This document shows, one piece after another, positions 1 through 5,445 of a DNA stretch of 5,445 bases. Numbering within the stretch: position 1 is the first letter of the stretch; each line of letters opens with the position of its first letter. The translations under genes were made by a program, and so were the position numbers. A model generated the notes under the pieces. That model made no database searches, was not told where the DNA came from, and was given only the letters and a program-made list of their open reading frames with translations. The stretch lies in NCBI GenBank assembly GCA_023250755.1, contig JAHFAC010000149.1:1-5445 (forward strand), written 5' to 3'. The stretch comes from Bacteriovoracaceae bacterium. GTDB lineage: Bacteria > Bdellovibrionota > UBA1018.

Positions 1-1974
1 GAATTAGATGAATCGCTGCTGGTGCCAGATCCTTCAAAAACGCTGAAAAATGGAGCGATTGATCCTTTTTCAAAGCCCTCCTTTTCTGACTGGCAGACGG
101 ACCTGTTTCGTTTTGCGGAAAGGCACAAAATATCGATCGGAAAACGCTATCGAGAGCTGACCGCGGGTGAAAAAAAACTTCTTTGGGGCGGAGACCCTAA
201 GGACAAAACTTTTCCTGGAATCATCGCCTGTTTTGAGGAGCTGAAACGCTGGAAGTACAAACTCCACATCCGCGTTTTCATTCGAAGGTACCAGAGCCAA
301 GTTCTTTGCCCCCTCTGTCACGGCTCTCGTCTCAAGCCCGAAGCACTCGCCGTCCGAGTCGGGGGGAAATCGATCGCGCAAGCATGGGATCTCACAATCC
401 ATGATTGCCTCGAGTGGATGAAAAATCTCGACTTAAAACCGGGTGAACGCAAGATTGCATCTGAAATTTTTTCACAAATCGAGAGAAGACTTTCATTTTT
501 AGACGAAGTAGGTGTGGGCTACTTAACCCTGGCTCGCTTAACTAAAACGCTCTCAGGGGGGGAATTTCAGCGAATTAACCTGGCTACTCAGCTGGGCAAT
601 GGGCTTTGTGGGACACTTTATGTCTTGGATGAACCTTCCATTGGCCTGCACTCCGCGGACACCGCCCGACTGATCCGGATTCTCCATCGACTGCGCGACC
701 AAGGAAACACTGTAGTCGTCGTCGAGCATGATCTCGAAATCATGCGAAACGCCGACTGGCTGATCGAACTAGGACCAGCAGCGGGCCGAAAAGGCGGTGA
801 ACTCATTGCTCAGGGATCCTCCACTCATCTCATTTCAGTTCCAGGCTCCCTGACCGGAAAATATCTTTCAGGCGCCTTTGCGGTCTCACGTGCGCACCCA
901 CTGCGGCCCGCTTCAACTCGAACGCTTCGCCTGGTGGGGTGCCAAGAACATAATTTAAAAAATATTGCAGTCGAATTTCCGCTCAATCGCTTTGTCGTCG
1001 TCACGGGAGTCTCAGGCTCCGGAAAGAGCACACTCGTCCACAAGACCCTCTTCCAAGTGCTTTCGCGTTTGTATTACCGCACATCCGAAACACCAGGTCG
1101 ATTTGAGCGACTTTATGGGGCAGAAAATATAAGCGGAGTCGTACTGCTGGACCAAAGTCCCATCGGAAAAAGCTCCCGATCCAACCCAGCCACCTACATG
1201 AAAGCCTGGGACGAAGTCCGCCGCATTTTTGCCAATCAAGTTTTCTCGCTCCGTCGCGGTTACACACCCCAACACTTTTCATTCAACGTAGACGGGGGTC
1301 GCTGCCCGGTCTGCAAAGGCGAAGGCGAAATCACGCTCGATATGCATTTCATGGCCGAAATCCACTTGCCCTGCGAAGAGTGCAATGGCAATCGCTTTAA
1401 GAAAAATGTGCTTGAAGTCACCTACCGAGGAAAAAACATCAGCCAAATTCTTCAAACCACCCTTGACGATGCATTTGAACTTTTTCGAGACAATCCCATC
1501 CTGCTTCGAAAATTTGGACTCCTGCGAAGCGTAGGACTGGGATACCTGCAACTGGGTCAAGCTGCGCCGACACTCTCCGGGGGCGAATCCCAACGGCTGA
1601 AAATCGCTGCCGCGCTAGACGATCGCGAAGCCAATAACTTACTTTATATCTTTGATGAACCGACCACCGGTCTCCACCTCGAAGATATTAAGAAATTGCT
1701 TTCTGTCATGCACGATCTGATAGACAGCGGCCACAGCGTGATCATGATTGAGCATAATCTTGACGTAATTGCCCAGGCGGATTGGCTGATCGATCTAGGT
1801 CCCGGAGGAGGCGCTCAGGGTGGGCACGTCATCGCCACGGGGTCGCCTGAGCAGATTTTTGAAAATCCGCACTCCATCACAGGAGTCATGCTTCAAGCGC
1901 AAGGCTATAAAATACCGCCTCGCCGCGAAGACATGGGAATGGGTTCATCCAGGGGACTCAACCACAAGCTGTAA
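1..1974 (+). CDS. uvrA: UvrA-family excinuclease ABC subunit A, 5'-truncated by window edge
   Basis: UvrA is the ATP-dependent damage sensor of nucleotide excision repair: a dimer that scans DNA and loads UvrB. The frame is open to base 1, so the GTG at 22 is internal, not a start. About 657 C-terminal residues are visible; full UvrA is about 940, so the first Walker A, the UvrB-binding domain and the first zinc module lie upstream. Seen in order: CPLC (307-318); ABC signature LSGGE (550-564); Walker B LYVLDEPSIGLH (616-651) followed by VEHD; second Walker A GVSGSGKST (1006-1032); DQSPIGKSSRSNPATY (1150-1197); zinc module CPVC...CEEC with 19 residues between the pairs (1303-1383); second LSGGESQR (1573-1596); Walker B LYIFDEPTTGLH (1642-1677) followed by IEHNLD. 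All ATPase motifs are intact. The central KYKLHIRVF segment (253-279) and IFDEP differ from the textbook E. coli protein and suggest a paralogous UvrA lineage, so it may not be the housekeeping copy. The last roughly 22 residues are an extra tail that overlaps the convergent gene. Confidence -1.
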   Translation, partial: ELDESLLVPDPSKTLKNGAIDPFSKPSFSDWQTDLFRFAERHKISIGKRYRELTAGEKKLLWGGDPKDKTFPGIIACFEELKRWKYKLHIRVFIRRYQSQVLCPLCHGSRLKPEALAVRVGGKSIAQAWDLTIHDCLEWMKNLDLKPGERKIASEIFSQIERRLSFLDEVGVGYLTLARLTKTLSGGEFQRINLATQLGNGLCGTLYVLDEPSIGLHSADTARLIRILHRLRDQGNTVVVVEHDLEIMRNADWLIELGPAAGRKGGELIAQGSSTHLISVPGSLTGKYLSGAFAVSRAHPLRPASTRTLRLVGCQEHNLKNIAVEFPLNRFVVVTGVSGSGKSTLVHKTLFQVLSRLYYRTSETPGRFERLYGAENISGVVLLDQSPIGKSSRSNPATYMKAWDEVRRIFANQVFSLRRGYTPQHFSFNVDGGRCPVCKGEGEITLDMHFMAEIHLPCEECNGNRFKKNVLEVTYRGKNISQILQTTLDDAFELFRDNPILLRKFGLLRSVGLGYLQLGQAAPTLSGGESQRLKIAAALDDREANNLLYIFDEPTTGLHLEDIKKLLSVMHDLIDSGHSVIMIEHNLDVIAQADWLIDLGPGGGAQGGHVIATGSPEQIFENPHSITGVMLQAQGYKIPPRREDMGMGSSRGLNHKL

Positions 1975-2363
1975 GAAGGCGGATGCAGCTGATCGCCCGA
2001 ATCAACTTTACCCACAGCCCGAACCAAAACTTTGACCCTTCTCCCCTCATACCGCTTCCACCAGCAACTCGACGTTTCCTCGAGAGGATAATAGGGCTCA
2101 AATCTGCGATAAGAGCTGGCCAACCAGGGATGAATGTTCAAATCCACGCTTAAATAAGGATGGCTATCAAAAAAACTGACCCTGCCCACGAGTAAATAAT
2201 ACTCACCATCTGCGAGTTCGACTTTTTGATTTGTGGTCAAAGGCACCGGGATCCCCTCCCCTCCTCCTCCCTTACTCATCGCTTGAACTGCAGGTAAAAA
2301 GACCGCTGCAGAAACAAAAATTAGCATTAAAAATTTGACCATTATTCTAGCTCTTCTGCTCAT
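1905..2363 (-). CDS. Small exported protein of unknown function (152 aa)
   Basis: I do not recognise a family. The N-terminus is a clear Sec signal peptide: basic residues (R3, R4, R6, K10), a hydrophobic core (F11-A25) and a likely signal peptidase I site after AVQA (residue 28), leaving about 124 mature residues. The mature part starts with a glycine-rich patch (residues 32-37) followed by strand-like segments (YYLLVGRVSFF, YLSVDLNIHPWL, RRVKVLVRAVGKV). It is rich in Tyr, Trp and Pro and has a single cysteine (C100). This suggests a small beta fold, perhaps OB-like, in the periplasm or on the surface; that is inference. There is no lipobox. The ATG at 2363 is chosen because AGGGGA (2371-2376) lies 7 nt upstream. 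The in-frame ATG at 2342, just past the upstream gene's stop, would also keep the signal peptide but has a weaker Shine-Dalgarno. The start overlaps the regulator's 3' end by 17 bp, and the 3' end overlaps uvrA tail-to-tail by 70 bp. Confidence 0.72.
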   Translation of the reverse strand: MSRRARIMVKFLMLIFVSAAVFLPAVQAMSKGGGGEGIPVPLTTNQKVELADGEYYLLVGRVSFFDSHPYLSVDLNIHPWLASSYRRFEPYYPLEETSSCWWKRYEGRRVKVLVRAVGKVDSGDQLHPPSYSLWLSPLDEPIPMSSRRGGIL

Positions 2364-3582
2364 TCTTACTTCCCCTATTCTCCCCGTGGTGAACTGGATG
2401 CCCTACCCACTGCACTTTTAACCCAGGCGCTAAACGATACCCTTCTTTCCAATTCAAGACGTAATGAGGATTCTTGACATCGGGTTCGATCAATTTTCGT
2501 AATCGGTTGATATTGTAATAGAGCTTATTGTCATGTGCTGCCGGACGATAAGGCTCCTTCCAGACCATCTCAATGATTTCGGCTTTTGAGAGACCCCGAC
2601 TTGAATCATCTCCCTCACGATGATGCGCTGTGGAGAGGGCTTCAAGAATATTCAAAAGGATATATTGCTTACGAAGAGAAATTTTTCCACTCTCGCGCGT
2701 CTTCACCACGCCCTGTCTGCTATCAATCAAGAGATCCAGTGCATCTTGCTCTAAACGTGAGCGCTCAGTAGCCATCATTCTACGAAGCAAGCCAAACTCA
2801 GCACTTGGCGCTGCCTTATCTACAAGATCAAGGTACCAATAGGCCTTGGAATAATTCTGCTCAACTCTAGCCAACCTGGCATAGGCTAAGAGCACATAAA
2901 GGTGGTAATACCAATGATGCCCCCCTAAGCAGCCAGCATGCGCCTTTTGATACCATTTCCAGGCCTCATCCAATGCGCCCTTTTGCTCGCTGATGTTTCC
3001 CATAATTAAATAAAGCAGGCTGTTCACTGCTCTTAACTCCTTGGACTCATAACGGCGAAGCAATTCAAGAGCTAGCCACTGTGCCCGTCCAAGATGACCT
3101 CGTTGTACTAAAACAATTGTCAATGCAGCCCAACCTCGAGCAATCATTTCTTCTTGAGTCAAAAATTGGGCTGAAGAATGAGTGTGGGGCTCTGTTCGAA
3201 CCAGCCGGAGATAGCGATGAAAGTGGCGTTGCGCCAACTTGGTTTCTTTTTGATGCCGAGCAATCGCACCCTTACAGTACCAGACCATCGAAAATACGTT
3301 TTTTGGATGCTGAGCCATGAGACGATCGAGTTCTTTCTCACACTGTCGAATGGCAAGCTCATTGAGAGCTTCACCGGCAAGCCAGAACAAAGAACACAGA
3401 GCCTCCACCGTCGCTCGTAAATCACCTGCCTGTTTGGCCTGCTTCAGCGCCTTCAAAAAACTTTCTTCCGATTTTTTAAGTTCGCACTTTTCCGCTAAGA
3501 GATAGCCAAGCTTCAGGGCCTCCTGAATCTCAGAACGTTTGGGACCGTTTGACTTTTGTAGAGCCCGCTTTGACTTACGCAT
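2347..3582 (-). CDS. TPR-like protein with C-terminal winged-helix DNA-binding domain; putative transcriptional regulator
   Basis: This is a 411-residue predicted cytoplasmic protein. Residues about 16-285 are almost all helical and fall into roughly five TPR-like helix pairs (about 16-72, 99-128, 149-180, 187-217 and 226-259, the last containing YSKAYWYLDLVDKA). Such repeats usually bind proteins or peptides. Residues about 299-387 look like an OmpR/PhoB/ToxR-type winged helix: a strand and helix (ISLRKQYILLNILEAL), GLSKAEIIEMVWKEPYRP, the likely recognition helix HDNKLYYNINRLRKLIEP, and the wing hairpin HYVLNWKEGYRLAP. There is no receiver domain with a phosphorylatable Asp and no membrane segment, so this is not a classical response regulator or ToxR itself. 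The signal is probably sensed through the TPR part (inference). The ATG at 3582 is the only standard start after the in-frame TGA at 3610-3612. It has no good Shine-Dalgarno, and a predicted promoter would give a leader of only about a dozen bases. It is divergent from the hydrolase operon and overlaps the exported-protein gene downstream. Confidence 0.85.
   Translation of the reverse strand: MRKSKRALQKSNGPKRSEIQEALKLGYLLAEKCELKKSEESFLKALKQAKQAGDLRATVEALCSLFWLAGEALNELAIRQCEKELDRLMAQHPKNVFSMVWYCKGAIARHQKETKLAQRHFHRYLRLVRTEPHTHSSAQFLTQEEMIARGWAALTIVLVQRGHLGRAQWLALELLRRYESKELRAVNSLLYLIMGNISEQKGALDEAWKWYQKAHAGCLGGHHWYYHLYVLLAYARLARVEQNYSKAYWYLDLVDKAAPSAEFGLLRRMMATERSRLEQDALDLLIDSRQGVVKTRESGKISLRKQYILLNILEALSTAHHREGDDSSRGLSKAEIIEMVWKEPYRPAAHDNKLYYNINRLRKLIEPDVKNPHYVLNWKEGYRLAPGLKVQWVGHPVHHGENRGSKNEQKS
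2371..2376 (-). promoter_or_regulatory. Shine-Dalgarno AGGGGA inside the regulator's 3' end
   Basis: On the minus strand AGGGGA ends 7 nt before the ATG at 2363. It lies inside the regulator's coding sequence and decides the start of the exported-protein gene: the alternative ATG at 2342 has only a weak purine stretch (AGAAGAG) upstream. Ribosomes finishing the regulator would be placed close to this site, which fits translational coupling. Confidence 0.55.
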
Positions 3583-3601
3583 AGATAGAACCAGCCGACC
3601 T

Positions 3602-3629
3602 ATGTTAATTCAGGGGATCAGGGAGTCAA
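3602..3629 (-). promoter_or_regulatory. Predicted sigma70-like promoter for the winged-helix regulator
   Basis: On the minus strand, TTGACT (3624-3629; 5 of 6 to the -35 consensus) is followed after 16 bp by TAACAT (3602-3607; 4 of 6 to the -10 consensus). Transcription would start near 3595, leaving about 13 nt before the ATG at 3582. The -35 overlaps the ribosome-binding region of the divergent hydrolase gene. This is a pattern match only. A rightward counterpart is less clear: TATGTT (3601-3606) could be a -10 for the hydrolase operon, but I find no good -35 at the right distance. Confidence 0.4.
3620..3625 (+). promoter_or_regulatory. Shine-Dalgarno AGGGAG for the hydrolase gene
   Basis: AGGGAG ends 5 nt before the ATG at 3631 and supports that start. 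A second purine run, AGGGG (3612-3616), lies 14 nt upstream of the ATG, too far to be the main site. Together they form a CAGGG-gat-CAGGG direct repeat (3611-3623). Confidence 0.6.
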
Positions 3630-3630
3630 C

Positions 3631-4476
3631 ATGGAACTTGCCTGTCAGTACTGGAAAGCAGCAAATCAAGAAAAGCGAAAAGTTCTCCTTCTTCATGGAA
3701 TGGGTGGAACCGGCGCTCTCTGGCGCCCCATTGCCTCAGCCCTTGAAGATCACTCCAGTATTTTAGCACCCGACCAACGGGGGCATGGAAAAAGCCGGAT
3801 TCTGGACTTTCCAAAAAGTGAAATCACACGCCCTTACTCTCCTCTCGACTTTGGCAGAGATCTCGTTGAAACCTTAGAGAAATTAGATTTTCATCCCGTT
3901 TGGGCAATCGGGCACTCCATGGGAGTCCGATCGGCCTGCGCACTCGCTTCTCTCAAGCCCGAGTGGATTGAAGGGCTGATTCTAGTGGATTTGGGATTCT
4001 CAGGCGCAGCAGGGGGAGGGTTGGGTCAAACTCTCCGTGAGTTCCTGACTAAATTACCTCTACGTTTTCAATCGCGGACAGAGGCCAAAGCCTTTATGGA
4101 GGCCGAATGCCCGGATCCAGCCATTGCTCGGTATTTGATGGCGGTTTCTGTTTTTGAACTGGACCCACTCACTCGGACAAAAACCGGAGCCCTTACTTTT
4201 CCTTTCGATAAAGACGCCCTGATACAAACCCTTGATCAGGCTGAAACCAGTTCCGTTCGCACTTGGATCGAAGCTCTCGCTCAAATACAAAAACCGATTC
4301 TTGCTCTCCGAGGAGCTGAAAGCCGCGTTTGGAGTCAAGAAGAATTTGAATTCGAAGTGAATCACTTTCGACCCTTCAGCTCTGTGAAATTTGAAACCAT
4401 CCCAGGAGCAGGCCATGGATTGCCATTTGAAAAACGAGCAGAATTTCTTGAGCGGATCTTAAAATTTATGTCATAA
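3631..4476 (+). CDS. Alpha/beta-hydrolase fold enzyme (281 aa)
   Basis: This is a predicted cytoplasmic serine hydrolase of typical length, with no signal peptide. Visible landmarks are the oxyanion-hole motif HGMGG (residues 22-26), DQRGHGKS (48-55), the nucleophile elbow GHSMG (94-98) with catalytic Ser96 (codon 3916-3918), a cap-like helical region at about 130-215, and the C-terminal catalytic His262 in GAGHG. The acid of the triad is less obvious. Where relatives often have an Asp after strand 7 (GxxD), this protein reads LRGAESRVWS (226-235), so E230 or D120 after strand 6 (LILVDLG) are the candidates. The substrate cannot be read from the sequence; esters, thioesters or lactones are all possible. 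The start has a good Shine-Dalgarno. The acyl-CoA dehydrogenase gene follows after 27 bp on the same strand, which suggests an operon and a role in acyl/ester catabolism (inference). The gene is divergent from the winged-helix regulator across 48 bp. Confidence 0.9.
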   Translation: MELACQYWKAANQEKRKVLLLHGMGGTGALWRPIASALEDHSSILAPDQRGHGKSRILDFPKSEITRPYSPLDFGRDLVETLEKLDFHPVWAIGHSMGVRSACALASLKPEWIEGLILVDLGFSGAAGGGLGQTLREFLTKLPLRFQSRTEAKAFMEAECPDPAIARYLMAVSVFELDPLTRTKTGALTFPFDKDALIQTLDQAETSSVRTWIEALAQIQKPILALRGAESRVWSQEEFEFEVNHFRPFSSVKFETIPGAGHGLPFEKRAEFLERILKFMS

Positions 4477-4488
4477 ACAAGAGTAACT

Positions 4489-4495
4489 AAAAGGA
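4489..4495 (+). promoter_or_regulatory. Shine-Dalgarno AAAAGGA for the acyl-CoA dehydrogenase gene
   Basis: The site ends 8 nt before the ATG at 4504, a normal spacing, and fixes the start in the 27-bp gap after the hydrolase stop codon. I see no terminator hairpin in this gap, which fits co-transcription of the two genes. Confidence 0.6.
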
Positions 4496-4503
4496 CTCTC
4501 TCC

Positions 4504-5445
4504 ATGAACTTTGAAGAAACCGCCGTCCAAAAAGAACTTCGCGAGCTGACCCGCCGCTTCGCCGAAAAAGAACTGGCCCCCCTCGTTGAGGCCGATGAAA
4601 AAGCAGAAACTTTTCGCCCTGAAATCATTCGCAAACTGGGTCAACTGGGACTCACCGGCATTCCTGTTCCCGAAGCGTATGGCGGTGCGGGACTCGGCTA
4701 TCAAGAATATACGGTAATGATTGAAGAGCTCGCCTCCATCAGTACCGCTTATGCCATCAGCGTCTCGGTCACCGGACTTCCTCAAATCATCCTCAATCAA
4801 TTCGGAAATGAGGCGCAAAAAAAGAAATACATCCCTCCCCTCGCTCGCGGTGAGGCCATCGGCGCATTTAGCCTCACAGAGGCTTCGTCAGGATCTGACG
4901 CCGCTTCGCTGCGCACCACCGCCAATCACCAAGGCGATCACTACCTCATCAACGGCACTAAACTCTACACCACTCAGGGGGATTCAGCCGAAACCATCAT
5001 TCTCATGGCCAGGACCGGAGGACCCGGCGGAGCTGGGGTCTCCGCCTTTATCGTCGAAAAAGGGATGCCAGGCCTCCATTACGGAAAGCGCGAAAAGAAA
5101 ATGGGATGCCACGCCTCTCATACGATGGAACTCGTCTTAGAAAACCTTAAAGTCCCGGCCGAGAATCTCATTGGCAATGAGGGCGACGGCTTCAAGGTTG
5201 CGATGACCGCGCTCGATAGTGGTCGAATCACCATTGGAGCAGGCGCATTGGGAATTTCCAAGGCCGCTCTCGCAGTGGCCATCAACCACTCGCGTGAACG
5301 AGAACAATTTGGACAACCCATTGGAGATTTTCAAGGCGTTTCATTCATGCTCGCCGACATGGCAGTGAGCCTGGATGCCGCTCAGCTGATGGTTCAGCGC
5401 GCTGCTTGGTTAAAAGACCAGGGCCTGCCTCACTCGACTGAAGCA
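4504..5445 (+). CDS. Acyl-CoA dehydrogenase, 3'-truncated by window edge
   Basis: This is an FAD-dependent enzyme that oxidises an acyl-CoA to the 2,3-enoyl-CoA and passes electrons to electron-transfer flavoprotein. It typically acts in beta-oxidation or branched-chain amino-acid breakdown. The frame stays open to the right edge: 314 of about 380 residues are visible. Domains in order are the N-terminal helical domain (about 1-115, with GLTGIPVPEAYGG at 49-61), the central beta domain with the family signature SLTEASSGSD (123-132) and INGTKLYTTQG (149-159), and the start of the C-terminal helical domain (GDGFKVAM at 227-234, DSGRITIGAGALG at 238-250, REREQFGQPIGDFQ at 264-277, LADMA). The catalytic glutamate (YEGT region) and the second family signature would lie beyond the window, so activity and chain-length class cannot be judged. 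The sequence looks closest to short-chain or butyryl-type dehydrogenases. The linker KMGCHASHT (199-207) differs somewhat from the common KMGxRGS form. It is probably co-transcribed with the hydrolase. Confidence 0.95.
   Translation, partial: MNFEETAVQKELRELTRRFAEKELAPLVEADEKAETFRPEIIRKLGQLGLTGIPVPEAYGGAGLGYQEYTVMIEELASISTAYAISVSVTGLPQIILNQFGNEAQKKKYIPPLARGEAIGAFSLTEASSGSDAASLRTTANHQGDHYLINGTKLYTTQGDSAETIILMARTGGPGGAGVSAFIVEKGMPGLHYGKREKKMGCHASHTMELVLENLKVPAENLIGNEGDGFKVAMTALDSGRITIGAGALGISKAALAVAINHSREREQFGQPIGDFQGVSFMLADMAVSLDAAQLMVQRAAWLKDQGLPHSTEA

Larger units (their letters stand above)
3602..3632. repeat. Imperfect inverted repeat, 10-bp arms, in the divergent promoter region
   Basis: The left arm ATGTTAATTC (3602-3611) matches the reverse complement of the right arm (3623-3632, read as ATGTTGACTC) at 8 of 10 positions, with an 11-bp spacer. 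The arms contain the -10 and most of the -35 of the predicted leftward promoter. The right arm includes part of the hydrolase Shine-Dalgarno and the first two bases of its ATG. It could be an operator for a dimeric regulator. In a rightward transcript that starts upstream of it, it could also form a hairpin covering the start codon (one G-U pair and one A-C mismatch). A chance match in AT-rich promoter DNA is possible. Confidence 0.35.

Noticed and set aside
22..24. GTG at 22 as the start of the UvrA gene
   Set aside because: The frame is open to base 1 and the preceding codons (ELDESLL) fit the UvrA sequence before its conserved PDPS segment, so this is an internal valine codon.
1001..1593. 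Minus-strand open frames opposite uvrA (1001-1282, 1012-1275, 1279-1593)
   Set aside because: They lie opposite a strongly conserved UvrA coding region, have low-complexity or Cys-rich translations with no recognisable domain, and look like antisense shadows.
1820..2035. Plus-strand open frame across the uvrA 3' end
   Set aside because: It is in another frame from uvrA, has no recognisable features, and is opposite the exported-protein gene, which has a signal peptide and a Shine-Dalgarno.
1860..2060. Rho-independent terminator between uvrA and the convergent gene
   Set aside because: I searched for a GC-rich stem followed by a T run on either strand and found none convincing; ends may be Rho-dependent or further away.
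3159..3425. Open frames on both strands within the regulator (3159-3425 minus, 3178-3420 plus)
   Set aside because: The TPR-like frame is continuous through this stretch; these are out-of-frame shadows without ribosome-binding sites.
4721..5334. Alternative frames over the acyl-CoA dehydrogenase (4721-5140 plus, 5118-5334 minus)
   Set aside because: The main frame from 4504 carries an unbroken acyl-CoA dehydrogenase sequence; the others give Ser/Pro-rich or unstructured translations.
1..5445. CRISPR array, tRNA/rRNA, insertion sequence or phage genes
   Set aside because: There are no regular repeats, no tRNA-like segments, no terminal inverted repeats and no transposase or phage-like proteins; nearly all bases are accounted for by five ordinary coding genes.

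Overview
The window is a compact stretch of bacterial chromosome of moderate GC content (judged by eye, about 50%) with almost no non-coding DNA. It carries five protein genes, two of them cut by the window edges. I see no rRNA, tRNA, CRISPR array, insertion sequence or other mobile element. The gene styles suggest a Gram-negative, environmental, fatty-acid-using bacterium. The combination of a TPR plus winged-helix regulator, a divergent UvrA and an acyl-CoA dehydrogenase reminds me of Bdellovibrionota or other former Deltaproteobacteria. That placement is a low-confidence guess from memory, not something the sequence proves.

Layout from left to right. Positions 1-1974 (+) hold the C-terminal two thirds of a UvrA-type excinuclease ATPase whose N-terminus lies outside the window. 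Its 3' end runs 70 bp tail-to-tail into the end of a leftward gene at 1905-2363 (-), which encodes a small exported protein of unknown function. That gene overlaps by 17 bp the end of the leftward gene at 2347-3582 (-), a 411-residue TPR-like protein with a C-terminal OmpR/ToxR-type winged-helix DNA-binding domain. A 48-bp divergent intergenic gap (3583-3630) separates this regulator from a rightward pair: an alpha/beta hydrolase (3631-4476, +) and, 27 bp later, an acyl-CoA dehydrogenase (4504 to the right edge, +, 3' truncated).

Functionally there are three units. One is a DNA-repair gene that ends here. The second is a two-gene leftward operon (regulator plus exported protein), linked by an overlap that suggests translational coupling. 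The third is a rightward hydrolase and acyl-CoA dehydrogenase operon, probably for acyl/ester catabolism. The short divergent gap contains a sigma70-like leftward promoter and an imperfect 10-bp inverted repeat. This makes it plausible, but unproven, that the winged-helix protein controls itself and the hydrolase operon. I found nothing that clearly amounts to a previously undescribed system. The most interesting points are the receiver-less TPR/winged-helix regulator with its overlapping secreted partner, the inverted repeat between the divergent genes, and the non-canonical UvrA lineage.
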